From the NCBI GenBank assembly GCA_963753225.1, contig CAVWBQ010000020.1:1-64000 (forward strand): a stretch of 64,000 nt of DNA. The letters are read 5' to 3'. The position numbers and the translations under genes were made by a program. Shown here piece after piece: positions 17,868 through 26,107 of the stretch (the first letter of the stretch is position 1; the number at the start of each line of letters is the position of its first letter). The notes under the pieces were generated by a model. It searched no databases, was not told the origin of the DNA, and was given only the letters and a program-made list of their open reading frames with translations. The stretch comes from Palsa-504 sp963753225. GTDB taxonomy: Bacteria > Actinomycetota > Actinomycetes > Streptosporangiales > Streptosporangiaceae.

Positions 17868-18233
17868 ATGACTCGTCCGCCCTCACCGCACCCCGGATAC
17901 CCAGGCCGACAAGCAGTCCTGACGGCTGGCGCGGCGAACTTTTCAAAAGGGCTGGCCCGCAGGCCGCTTAACCCCTTCGGAGCCGGTCCCGGCCTGGAGC
18001 TGCTGACCGCGATCATGCACCACTACCAGAAGGTCACCGGACGGCAGCTGTCGCCCGAACGGGTAATGGCCTGGCACCTGCGCCAGGCCCTCGGCGACAT
18101 GCTGTGGCGCAGCGAAGCCGGCCTCCCGCTGGCCGATCACCGGACACCACCACAATGGGTCGAGGACCTGGCCGCGCGCTTCAGCGCACTGAGCATCGCC
18201 CCCGAAGCGCCACCAGCAGCCAACCAGCGCTGA
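17868..18233 (+). CDS. Small protein, possibly the 3' remnant of a phosphotransferase gene
   Basis: Encodes 121 residues. The first 25-30 have little protein character. From about RPLNPFGAGPGLELLTAIM to QWVEDLAARFSAL the sequence resembles the C-terminal part of actinobacterial APH-type phosphotransferases (PERVMAWHLRQALGDMLWRSEAGLPLADHRTP). The catalytic HGD and DFD motifs of that family are missing, and the ATG has no ribosome site. It is most likely a decayed gene end; a free-standing small protein is the alternative. Confidence 0.45.
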   Translation: MTRPPSPHPGYPGRQAVLTAGAANFSKGLARRPLNPFGAGPGLELLTAIMHHYQKVTGRQLSPERVMAWHLRQALGDMLWRSEAGLPLADHRTPPQWVEDLAARFSALSIAPEAPPAANQR

Positions 18234-18321
18234 TGGCACCGGCGAAGACCGGCATACGGTGCCACGCCGCCCTAGAACCGGCAGCGAGTCACATTCATCG
18301 GAAAGGGCGCGGGAAAGCGAA

Positions 18322-18356
18322 CGCGGGTCCCTTGCCGGTGGGGCGAGGGACCCGCG
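18322..18356 (-). terminator. Terminator of the hopanoid operon
   Basis: Perfect 11-bp stem CGCGGGTCCCT/AGGGACCCGCG with a 13-nt loop, placed 28 bp after the hpnH stop on the minus strand. A T/C-rich stretch (GCTTTCCCG) follows in the direction of transcription. Confidence 0.75.
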
Positions 18357-18362
18357 GTTCGG

Positions 18363-18389
18363 CTTTAGCTGCCGCCAGGCCAGCTAAAG
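18363..18389 (-). terminator. First hairpin at the hpnH stop codon
   Basis: Perfect 9-bp stem CTTTAGCTG/CAGCTAAAG with a 9-nt loop. The hpnH TAG stop lies inside one arm. Together with the stem at 18322 it makes a tandem terminator. Confidence 0.6.
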
Positions 18390-19406
18390 GAGCGGGGCGG
18401 ATAAGTTTCCGCGCGCGGCCCTGATCGTCTCGCGCAGCGAGCTCATCGTGGCCAGCACGGCGGACGGCTCGTAGCCGCAGTGCGCCATGCAGTTGGCGCA
18501 GCGCGGGTCCTTGCCGCGGCCGTAGGAATCCCAGTCGGTGGTCTCGATCAGCTCCTTGTACGTCTTCACGTACCCGTCCGACATCAGGTAGCAGGGCTTC
18601 TGCCAGCCGAGCAGTGAGTACGAGGGAATGCCCCACGCGGTGCAGCCGAAGTCGGTCTTGCCCTCGAGGAAGTCCAGGAACAGCGGAGTGTGGTTCAGCC
18701 GCCACTTCTTCCGCCGGCCGTCCGCGAACGTCTTGCGGAACAGTTCCCTGGTCTCCTCCACGCCGAGGAAGTGCTCCTGGTCCGGCGCCTTCTCGTAGGC
18801 GTAGGCCGGGGAGATCTGCATTTCGTCGATGCCGAGGTCGTCGTTCAGGTAGGTGAGCACGTCGATGACCGTCTGCGGGGTGTCGGTGTTGAAGACCGTG
18901 GTGTTCGTGTTCACCTTGAACCCGCGCGACTTGGCCAGCTTGATCGCGGCGACCGCCTCGTCGAACACGCCGTCCTTGCAGACCGACTCGTCGTGCCGCT
19001 CGCGCAGCCCGTCGATGTGCACCACCCAGGCGAAGTACGGCGACGGCTTGAACTTGTCGAGCTTCTTGGGCAGCAGCAGCGCGTTGGTGCACAGGAAGAC
19101 GAACTTCTTGCGCTTGATCAGCTCGGAGACGATGACGTCGATCTGGGGGTGCATCAGCGGCTCGCCGCCGGCGATGGACACCATCGGGGCGCCGCTCTCC
19201 TCCACGGCGCCGATCGCCTGCTCGACCGGCATCCGCTGCTTGAGGATGGTGTGCGGCTGCTGGATCTTGCCGCAGCCCGCGCACTTCAGGTTGCAGGCGA
19301 ACAGCGGCTCGAGCTCGACGAGCAGCGGAAACTTCTTGTTGCCAGCCAGCTTCTGACGCATCAGGTAGGACCCGACGCGCAGCGACTGACGTAGTGGCAT
19401 AGGCAT
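18384..19406 (-). CDS. hpnH: Adenosyl-hopene transferase HpnH (radical SAM)
   Basis: The 340-residue radical SAM enzyme adds the 5'-deoxyadenosyl group to diploptene (hopene), making adenosylhopane, the first step of C35 side-chain building. The cluster motif CNLKCAGC (CX3CX2C, about residues 38-45) is intact, with family motifs VSIAGGEPLMHPQ, FVFLCTNALLL and the C-terminal CANCMAHCGYEPSAVL. The start at 19406 has a very strong AAGGAGGT 10 bp upstream. Its ATG shares one base with the stop of the fusion gene (TAATG). It is the last gene of the operon and is followed by two hairpins. Confidence 0.95.
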   Translation of the reverse strand: MPMPLRQSLRVGSYLMRQKLAGNKKFPLLVELEPLFACNLKCAGCGKIQQPHTILKQRMPVEQAIGAVEESGAPMVSIAGGEPLMHPQIDVIVSELIKRKKFVFLCTNALLLPKKLDKFKPSPYFAWVVHIDGLRERHDESVCKDGVFDEAVAAIKLAKSRGFKVNTNTTVFNTDTPQTVIDVLTYLNDDLGIDEMQISPAYAYEKAPDQEHFLGVEETRELFRKTFADGRRKKWRLNHTPLFLDFLEGKTDFGCTAWGIPSYSLLGWQKPCYLMSDGYVKTYKELIETTDWDSYGRGKDPRCANCMAHCGYEPSAVLATMSSLRETIRAARGNLSAPLL

Positions 19407-20911
19407 TATCCCCGTACCTCCTTGGGCAGGCCGAACCGGATTGATTCCGTGGTCGTCACTCGCTCGGAGACGGACAGGGGGCCTAGCCCTGAGAGCGCCG
19501 AAATGATCTCCTCCACCACGGCAGGAGGGGCGGAGGCTCCGGCGGTCAGGCCGATCGTCGATACCCCCGTAAGCCAGCCGAGCTGGATGTCCGCCGCACT
19601 GTCGATCAGGTGCGCCGGCGTACCGGCCCGCTCGCAGGTCTCCACCAACCGGACCGAGTTGGAGGAATTCGCCGAGCCTGCCACGAGCACCAGGTCGGAA
19701 TCGGCGGCGACAGCCCGCACCGCGGCCTGCCGGTTGGTCGTCGCGTAGCAGATGTCGTCGCTGCCGGGCGCGCGCATCGCGGGGAACCGCTCGCGCAGCG
19801 CACTCGATACTTCTGCCGCCTCGTCGACCGACAGCGTGGTCTGCATCAGGTAAGCGACCCGTTCCCCGTCCCGGGGACGCAGCCTGGCCACGTCCTCCGG
19901 GGTCTGCACCAGGACCATCGAGTCTGGCGCCTCGCCCAGGGTGCCCTCGACCTCTTCGTGGCCCTCGTGGCCGATGAACGCGACCGTGTACCCGTCGGCG
20001 GCGAACCGGCGGGCCTCCGCGTGCACCTTGGACACCAGCGGGCAGGTCGCGTCGATCACGGCCAGCCCGCGGCGGGAGGCCTCCTGGCGGACCGCGGGCG
20101 ACACGCCGTGCGCCGAGAACACCACGGTGGCCCCGTCGGGCACCTGGTCGAGCTCGTCCACGAATACCGCACCGCGGTCCTCGAGCTCGCCCACCACCCG
20201 GGTGTTGTGCACGATCTGCTTGCGCACGTAGACCGGCTTGCCCTGGAGCTCGAGCGCCCGCTCGACGATCTCGATGGCCCTCTCCACGCCGGCGCAGAAC
20301 GACCGCGGCCCGGCCAGCAGCACCTGGCGCGGCCCGCAGGCCGCCGCCCACCGCTCGGCCACCGGCGCGGCGGCGCGCAGCGAGCGCAGCGCGGCCAGCC
20401 CGCCGGAGACGATGCCCGCCACCGGGCGGACCGGGGTATCGGACACGGCCCTGATCACCGCCACCGGGCGGTCCCCGGCCGCGCCGGCCAGCGGCGCCGA
20501 CTCCATGTCGGCGAGCAGCGTGCCGTCGGCGGCCAGCGCGGCCCGTTCGGACCGGCGGACCAGGTGGTCCACGGTGGTGATCCGGCCGGTCCGGGCGGTC
20601 AGCCCGGCCCGGCGCAGCTCGCCGGCCAGCAGCGGAGCGGACAGGCAGGTGGCCACGCCCACCTCGGTGCCGACGACCAGGTCGCCCGGGCCGAGGTCGT
20701 CGGTCAGCCCGGCGCCGACCCCCATCACGACCATCTGGCCGAACGGGGTGGCTTTCAGCTCACCCGCACGGTCAGCCGCCCGGGTGGTGCCGTAGCCGGT
20801 GCGGATCACCTGGGGAGGATCGGAGCTGTGCTGGCCAGAGGTGGCCCGCAGCCCGCGCCGGATCGCGCGAGCCTCGATTCGCATGGGGGCACAGATGATC
20901 GCCTCGGTCAT
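19406..20911 (-). CDS. Fusion of HpnG-type nucleoside phosphorylase and IspH
   Basis: One 501-residue frame joins two enzymes. Residues 1-190 are a nucleoside-phosphorylase-like HpnG domain (MGVGAGLTDDLGPGDLVVGTEV; catalytic-type DMES at 135-138), which removes adenine from adenosylhopane. Residues 193-495 are a full IspH (HMBPP reductase), with its three cluster cysteines at 206 (SFCAGVERA), 290 (DATCPLVSKVH) and 388 (DICYATTNRQ). IspH supplies IPP and DMAPP, the precursors for squalene. No stop or frameshift separates the parts. The gene overlaps shc by 4 bp (ATGA) and hpnH by 1 bp. Each domain's role follows known families; a combined function is inference. Confidence 0.92.
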   Translation of the reverse strand: MTEAIICAPMRIEARAIRRGLRATSGQHSSDPPQVIRTGYGTTRAADRAGELKATPFGQMVVMGVGAGLTDDLGPGDLVVGTEVGVATCLSAPLLAGELRRAGLTARTGRITTVDHLVRRSERAALAADGTLLADMESAPLAGAAGDRPVAVIRAVSDTPVRPVAGIVSGGLAALRSLRAAAPVAERWAAACGPRQVLLAGPRSFCAGVERAIEIVERALELQGKPVYVRKQIVHNTRVVGELEDRGAVFVDELDQVPDGATVVFSAHGVSPAVRQEASRRGLAVIDATCPLVSKVHAEARRFAADGYTVAFIGHEGHEEVEGTLGEAPDSMVLVQTPEDVARLRPRDGERVAYLMQTTLSVDEAAEVSSALRERFPAMRAPGSDDICYATTNRQAAVRAVAADSDLVLVAGSANSSNSVRLVETCERAGTPAHLIDSAADIQLGWLTGVSTIGLTAGASAPPAVVEEIISALSGLGPLSVSERVTTTESIRFGLPKEVRG

Positions 20912-22830
20912 GTGTCGCCTCCGTGAAAATACCTGCCGAGTGCGCTGACCGGGAAGGCCAGGCGGTACAGGTGGTAGTTGATGTAGAAATCGCCGGGGAA
21001 GCCGGTGCCGGTGTACCAGGGCTCGTCCCAGGTGCCGTCTTCGGTTTGCGTCTCGGCGAGCCAGCGGATGCCGCGCTCGGCCGCGGGGTTCTCCCTCTCC
21101 CCCGCCGCGAGCAAGGCGAGCAGCGCCCAGGCGGTCTGCGACGCGGTGGACTCGCCGCGGCCGCCCAGCGCCTGGTCGTCGTAGGAGCGCAGGTCCTCGC
21201 CCCAGCCGCCATCCGGGTTCTGATGCTGCTCCAGCCAGGCCACGGCGCGGCGGATGGCCGGCTTGGACGGCTTCACCCCGGCCGCGATCAGCGCGGGCAC
21301 CACGGCACCGGTGCCGTAGAGGTAGTTCGCGCCCCAGCGGCCGAACCACGATCCGTCGCTCTCCTGCGCCCGCAGCAGCCAGACCACGCCGCGGCGCGCG
21401 GCAGGCCCGGTGGCCCGCCCCTCGGCGGCGAACGCCTCCACGATGTGCGCGGTCACGTCGGCCGAGGGCGGGTCGATGACCGCGCCGAAGTCGCAGAACG
21501 GCAGCTTGTTGACGAGCTTGCGGGTGTTGTCCGCGTCGAACGCGCCCCAGCCGCCGTCCTTGGACTGCATCCCGGTCAGCCAGTCGAGACCGCGGTCGAT
21601 GGCGCCCCGGCTCGGCGTGACCACCCGGCGCAGCGCGAGCACGACTTCGGCGGTGTCGTCGGTGTCGGGGTAGTTGTCGTTGTCGAACTCGAACGCCCAG
21701 CCGCCCACGGCGGTGCCCGGTCGGCGCACCTGCCAGTCGCCCGGGCCGCGGATCTCCTCGCCGAGCACCCAGCGGGCGGCTCGGGTCAGCGACGGGTCGT
21801 CGGGCGGCAGGCCCGCGTCGGCCAGCGCGGTCATGGTCAGCACCGTGTCCCAGACCGGCGACTGGCACGCCTCCAGGCGGCGCACCGTGCCGTCGAGAGC
21901 GTCTTCGGTGATGGTGAACCGGTCAAGCCCGGCGATGCCCTTGGCCATGACGGGGTGGTCGAGCCCGTAGCCCAGCAGGTTCAGCGCCATCAGCGAGTAC
22001 ACCCAGGGCGGCTGGATGCCGCCCCAGCAGCCGTCCTTTTCCTGCCTGGCGATGATCCACTCGGCGCAGCGGCGCAGCGCGGCCCGCCTTACCGACTTGA
22101 CCGGACGGTACTTGTGCAGGGCCTTGTCGAGGGTCGTGAAAAAGCTGGACCAGGGGTCAGCCGAGCTGGGTGCGTTAGCGACGGGGCGCGCGTCGGGGGT
22201 GCGGGGCGGGCAGGGGGCGCGGCCATGCGGGCCGCCGGTCTTGAGCTCGTCGATGGACAGGCCGATGGGGCGTGAGGGGCGGAACGACTGGACGACGGCG
22301 AGCGCGACCATGGTCTGCCGCGCCCAGCAGCCCCAGTCGTAGATGTTGAGCGGGAACCAGGACGGCAGGTAGATCAGCTCGGGCGGGATGACCGGAAGGT
22401 CGTCCCAGGACCACAGGCCGGACAGGGCCAGCCAGATCCGGGTGAACACGCGGGTCGCCTCGACGCCGCCCTGCTCCACGATCCAGTCCCGGGCCAGCTT
22501 CATGTGCGGCGCGTCCGGCTCGTCGCCGGCCAGCCGCAGGGCCAGGTAGGCCTCCACGGTGGTGGACAGGTCGGCGGGGCCGCTGTAGAAGTTGGCCCAG
22601 GTGCCGTCGTCCCGCTGCTTGGACCGGATCCAGCGGCCCGCCGCCGCGACCACGGCGTCGTCGTGCAGGCCGAGGAACTCGCGCAGCAGCAGGTCCTCGG
22701 CGTCCATGGTCACGTTGGTCTCGAGCTCGCCCTGCCACCACCCGTCGGCGTGCTGCAGGCCGAGCAGGTGGTCGCGAGCCCGTTCGAGGGTCGCCCGAGC
22801 CAAATCGCTGGCTACAGAGTCCTCTACCAT
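20908..22830 (-). CDS. shc: Squalene-hopene cyclase
   Basis: The 640-residue cyclase turns squalene into hopene/hopanol at the membrane. The protonating DXDD motif is DTDD at 389-392, inside the usual FDNDNYPDTDDTAEV. Many QW repeats occur (QHADGWWQGE, QRDDGTW, QEKDGCWGG, QSKDGGWGAFD, QESDGSWFGRWG, QNPDGGWGED, QTEDGTWDEPWYTGTGFP). ATG 22830 was chosen because it overlaps the polyprenyl synthase end by 7 bp and begins the alpha/alpha-barrel. The frame extends upstream without family sequence. Confidence 0.96.
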   Translation of the reverse strand: MVEDSVASDLARATLERARDHLLGLQHADGWWQGELETNVTMDAEDLLLREFLGLHDDAVVAAAGRWIRSKQRDDGTWANFYSGPADLSTTVEAYLALRLAGDEPDAPHMKLARDWIVEQGGVEATRVFTRIWLALSGLWSWDDLPVIPPELIYLPSWFPLNIYDWGCWARQTMVALAVVQSFRPSRPIGLSIDELKTGGPHGRAPCPPRTPDARPVANAPSSADPWSSFFTTLDKALHKYRPVKSVRRAALRRCAEWIIARQEKDGCWGGIQPPWVYSLMALNLLGYGLDHPVMAKGIAGLDRFTITEDALDGTVRRLEACQSPVWDTVLTMTALADAGLPPDDPSLTRAARWVLGEEIRGPGDWQVRRPGTAVGGWAFEFDNDNYPDTDDTAEVVLALRRVVTPSRGAIDRGLDWLTGMQSKDGGWGAFDADNTRKLVNKLPFCDFGAVIDPPSADVTAHIVEAFAAEGRATGPAARRGVVWLLRAQESDGSWFGRWGANYLYGTGAVVPALIAAGVKPSKPAIRRAVAWLEQHQNPDGGWGEDLRSYDDQALGGRGESTASQTAWALLALLAAGERENPAAERGIRWLAETQTEDGTWDEPWYTGTGFPGDFYINYHLYRLAFPVSALGRYFHGGDT

Positions 22831-23840
22831 GTGCGGGCCGTGATGAACTCGGCGATCGCGGTCAGCTCGGCCCGGACGTCGGCGGCCAGGTCGATGCTGG
22901 ACAGGCTGGCGTTGGCCGCGGCGAGCTGCGCGTCGGCCTCGGACTCGGCCCAGTCCTTGCCGCCGGCCGCGACCACCAGGTCGGCCGCGCGGGCCAGGTC
23001 GCCTTCGGTCAGCGTCTCGGGGGTGGTGAGCAGGGCGCGCAGTTCGGCCGCCTCGAGCCTGCCGCTGTTCAGCGCGGCCACGACCGGCAGCGACTTCTTG
23101 CGGGCGCGCAGGTCGGCGCGGACCGGCTTGCCGGTGACCTCGGGCGCGCCCCAGATGCCGAGCAGGTCGTCGGTGAGCTGGAACGCCAGCCCGACGTGCG
23201 CGCCGAACCCGGCTAGCGCCATGGCCAGCGTGGGCGGCGCGCCCAGGTGCACCGCGCCGATGCTGCAGGCGCAGGCCATCAGCGCGGCGGTCTTGTCGCC
23301 GGCCATGTCGAGGCACTCGGCCAGGGTCACGTCATCGCGCTTCTCGAAGGCGAGGTCCGAGCCCTGCCCGCCGATCAGCCGCAGCACCGCCGCGGACAGG
23401 CAGCGGGCCGCCCAGGCGCCCTTGAGGGTGTCGTCCTCGAGCAGCAGGTCCTGGGCCAGCGCGAGCAGCCCGTCCCCGGCCAGGATGGCCGCGCCGACGC
23501 CGAACACGGTCCAGGCCGTCGGCCGGTGCCTGCGCTCGGTGTCGTTGTCCATGATGTCGTCGTGCAGCAGGGAGAAGTTGTGCACGAGCTCGACCGCTAC
23601 CGCGGCGGTCACGCCCCGCTCGGGCGGAGCGCCCGCGGCGCGGGCGGAGAGCAGGGCGAGCGCGGGCCGCAGCGCCTTGCCGCTGCCGTTGCCCGTCGGG
23701 TTCCCCACGGCATCAGCGAAGCCGAGGTGGTAAGCCGCGACGGCGCGCACGTCCGGGGTGAGCCGGGCGATCGCTGCTTCCATCGCGGGGCCGACCAGGT
23801 CCCGGGCCAGGGCCACGCCCTCGGGCATTACAGCAGTCAC
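22824..23840 (-). CDS. Polyprenyl (farnesyl-type) diphosphate synthase
   Basis: The 338-residue trans-prenyltransferase has the first Asp-rich motif DDIMD in LLHDDIMDNDTERRHRPT and a second region FQLTDDLLGIWG, where DDLLG replaces the usual DDXXD, as in many actinobacterial enzymes. It very likely makes the FPP used by the HpnC/D/E squalene route. The GTG start at 23840 overlaps the hpnE stop (GTGA), and its own stop overlaps shc by 7 bp, giving strict coupling. Chain length cannot be proved from sequence alone. Confidence 0.93.
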   Translation of the reverse strand: MTAVMPEGVALARDLVGPAMEAAIARLTPDVRAVAAYHLGFADAVGNPTGNGSGKALRPALALLSARAAGAPPERGVTAAVAVELVHNFSLLHDDIMDNDTERRHRPTAWTVFGVGAAILAGDGLLALAQDLLLEDDTLKGAWAARCLSAAVLRLIGGQGSDLAFEKRDDVTLAECLDMAGDKTAALMACACSIGAVHLGAPPTLAMALAGFGAHVGLAFQLTDDLLGIWGAPEVTGKPVRADLRARKKSLPVVAALNSGRLEAAELRALLTTPETLTEGDLARAADLVVAAGGKDWAESEADAQLAAANASLSSIDLAADVRAELTAIAEFITARTW

Positions 23841-25213
23841 TTGGATACCCCTATCGTTGAGAGGGAAGCCTTGAGCTCGACCGCCGCGGCCAAGCCACTG
23901 CGTACCGCGCTCTCCATCGTGTCCGGCCAGCCGGTGTCGGTCCAGGCGCCGGCCAGCACCAGGCCCGGATGGGCGGTCGCGGCCTTCGGCCGCAGCGCGC
24001 CGCTGCCCGGTGCCTGGCGGAACGTGGCCCGCCGCTCGCGGGTGACGAAGAACTCGGCGACATTGGCGTCGCGCGCGGCCGGGAAGAGTTCGGCCAGCGC
24101 GGGCAGGAACTGCTCGCGCAGCTGCGCGGCCGGGGTGTCCGCGTACTGATCCGCGGCCGACAATGAGATGGCCAGGTACTGGTGCTTCGCAGGACCCGGG
24201 CGGTCCAGCCCGGAGATGCGGGTCCGGTCGAAGACCCACTGCACCGGGGAGTCGATGGCGGCGACGAAGGGAAGGTCCATGACCGGCCGGTCGTAGATCA
24301 CGTGCACGTTGACGATGGGCGACGCGCCCAGGCCGGCCCAGCCCGCGACGGTCTGCTCCGGCAGCGCGCCCGCCGGGATCAGCGGCGCGGCCTTCTCGTG
24401 CGGGACGGCCAGGACCACCGCGTCGGCGGTCATCGGGTCGCCTTGAGCCAGCGCGATAAGGAAGCCGCCGCCCTGATCCGGCTCGATGGCGGCCACCTTG
24501 GTGCTCAGGGCAACCCGGGCGCCCAGCTTGGCCAGCAGGTTCGCGCCCGCGTCGCCGTGCAGCTCGCCCAGCGGCAGCGCGGGGACGCCGATGTCGGCCG
24601 CGTTGTTCTTGCCGAGCAGGCCGGTCTTGACCACCACGGCGGCCAGTGCCAGCGAGGCGTCGTCGCCGGCGATGTTCAGCGCCGAGACCGAGAACAGGTC
24701 CCACAGCGCCCGGCGGGTCCGCTCGCTCTGCCCCCGCTTGGCGAGCCAGTCGCCGAACCGCTGCGTGTCCACCGCCGCGTCGGCCGGGTTGACGAAGCGC
24801 ATGCCGAGGGCCGGGCGGCCAACCGACATCCGTTCGGCAAGAGAAAGAAACGGATACCGTCCCAGGGCCGGCAGCATATGCAGCGGGCCGGGGAGCGCGG
24901 TCCGGCGGAGCCTCGCCTTCCGTGGCTGGCCGTTGGCTCCGGGAGCGAGAACGGTCACGTCGAAGCGGTCCTGCAGCGTGGCGTGCTCGGTCATGCCGAG
25001 CTTGGCCAGCAGGCCGCGGTAGGCCGAGCAGCAGCCGAGGAAGATGTGCTGGCCGGTGTCGACGGTCAGGCCGTCGCGGCTGAACGAGCAGGTCGCGCCG
25101 CCCAGCCGGGGCCTGGCCTCGAGCAGGGTGACGTCGGCGCCCGATTCCGCGAGCGCGATCGCGGCGGTGATCCCGGCCAGTCCCCCGCCGATCACCGCGA
25201 CTCTGAAACTCAT
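23837..25213 (-). CDS. hpnE: Hydroxysqualene dehydroxylase HpnE
   Basis: The 458-residue FAD-dependent amine-oxidase-fold enzyme opens with the dinucleotide motif VIGGGLAGITAAIALAESGADVTLLEA and has GGATCSF, DTGQHIFLGC and the C-terminal FAD motif LVLAGAWTDTGWPDTMESAVRSG. HpnE reduces hydroxysqualene to squalene, the third step of the HpnCDE pathway. ATG 25213 overlaps the hpnD stop by 4 bp. The set hpnC-D-E directly before a cyclase fixes this as HpnE rather than a carotenoid desaturase. Confidence 0.94.
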   Translation of the reverse strand: MSFRVAVIGGGLAGITAAIALAESGADVTLLEARPRLGGATCSFSRDGLTVDTGQHIFLGCCSAYRGLLAKLGMTEHATLQDRFDVTVLAPGANGQPRKARLRRTALPGPLHMLPALGRYPFLSLAERMSVGRPALGMRFVNPADAAVDTQRFGDWLAKRGQSERTRRALWDLFSVSALNIAGDDASLALAAVVVKTGLLGKNNAADIGVPALPLGELHGDAGANLLAKLGARVALSTKVAAIEPDQGGGFLIALAQGDPMTADAVVLAVPHEKAAPLIPAGALPEQTVAGWAGLGASPIVNVHVIYDRPVMDLPFVAAIDSPVQWVFDRTRISGLDRPGPAKHQYLAISLSAADQYADTPAAQLREQFLPALAELFPAARDANVAEFFVTRERRATFRQAPGSGALRPKAATAHPGLVLAGAWTDTGWPDTMESAVRSGLAAAVELKASLSTIGVSK

Positions 25214-26097
25214 CTGATCCTCCCCGCCAGGGCGCGCACCGCGACCATGGCTTTCTCCCCCGCGGACACGGAAACCCGGCTGTCCAGGACCGCGGCGGGC
25301 TGCGCCGCGATCTGCTCGAGCAGCCGGCGGTAGATACCGGCCATGGCACCGGTGCAGGCCGCGCTGCGCCGGTCGAGCATGGGCAGCAGCTGCCAGCCGG
25401 CGGCATACCACTCGCGGGCCCGTTCGGCCTCGAATTCCATCAGCCGGATGAACTGGGACGCGCTGGGCGCGTCCAGGTCGATGTCGAACTTGGCCAGATC
25501 CTCGGCGGGCAGGTACACCCGCCCGTTCTGATGATCCTCGCGGACGTCGCGCAGGATGTTGGTCAGCTGCAGGGCGACGCCGAGCGAATCGGCCAGGCGG
25601 GCCGCCTCGCCCTGGTCGTGGCTGGTGCCGAAGATGCCCAGCGACAGCCGGCCGATCGAGCCTGCTACGCAGCGGCAGTAGTGGTGCAGATCCTCGAACG
25701 TCTCGTAGTGGGTGCCGCGGACGTCGGCCACGCACCCGTCGATGAGCTCCCCGAACGCCTCCATCGGGACCGGGAAGTTACGCTTGGTGTCGGCCAGCGC
25801 TAGCAGCACGGGGTCGTCGCGGCTGTCTCTGTCGAGGCTGTCTCTGTCGAGGCTGGCCCCGTCGAGGCTGGCCCCGTCGAGGTTGAGGACGGCCCGGCGG
25901 GCGGCCTCCAGGTCGGCGATCTTCTGCTCGGGCGGCAGGGTCCCGTCGCCGATGTCGTCGATGCGCCGGGCGAACGCGTAGATGACGGCGAGCCCGCGCC
26001 GCTTGGCGTGCGGCAGCAGCCTGATGCCGTAGGCGAAGTTCCTCGCCTGCGACCAGGTGATCCGCTCGCACTCGCGGTAGGCCTCGGTGAGGTCCAC
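25210..26097 (-). CDS. hpnD: Presqualene diphosphate synthase HpnD
   Basis: The 295-residue squalene/phytoene-synthase-fold enzyme condenses two FPP into presqualene diphosphate. Asp-rich motifs are RRIDDIGDG (about 45-53) and NILRDVRED, and YLPAEDLAKF follows. A variable loop at residues 72-95 is made of four 5-residue units (LDGAS twice, LDRDS twice), encoded by 15-bp tandem repeats. The loop lies between the first Asp motif and the DPVLLALADTK helix and is probably tolerated. It starts 10 bp after the hpnC stop. Confidence 0.93.
   Translation of the reverse strand: MDLTEAYRECERITWSQARNFAYGIRLLPHAKRRGLAVIYAFARRIDDIGDGTLPPEQKIADLEAARRAVLNLDGASLDGASLDRDSLDRDSRDDPVLLALADTKRNFPVPMEAFGELIDGCVADVRGTHYETFEDLHHYCRCVAGSIGRLSLGIFGTSHDQGEAARLADSLGVALQLTNILRDVREDHQNGRVYLPAEDLAKFDIDLDAPSASQFIRLMEFEAERAREWYAAGWQLLPMLDRRSAACTGAMAGIYRRLLEQIAAQPAAVLDSRVSVSAGEKAMVAVRALAGRIR
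25822..25881. repeat. Four in-frame 15-bp tandem repeats inside hpnD
   Basis: Two copies of GCTGTCTCTGTCGAG are followed by two of GCTGGCCCCGTCGAG on the plus strand. They encode LDRDS and LDGAS units on the coding strand. The two types share the GTCGAG end, which suggests stepwise duplication. Confidence 0.9.
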
Positions 26098-26107
26098 TAG
26101 CGGCTGC

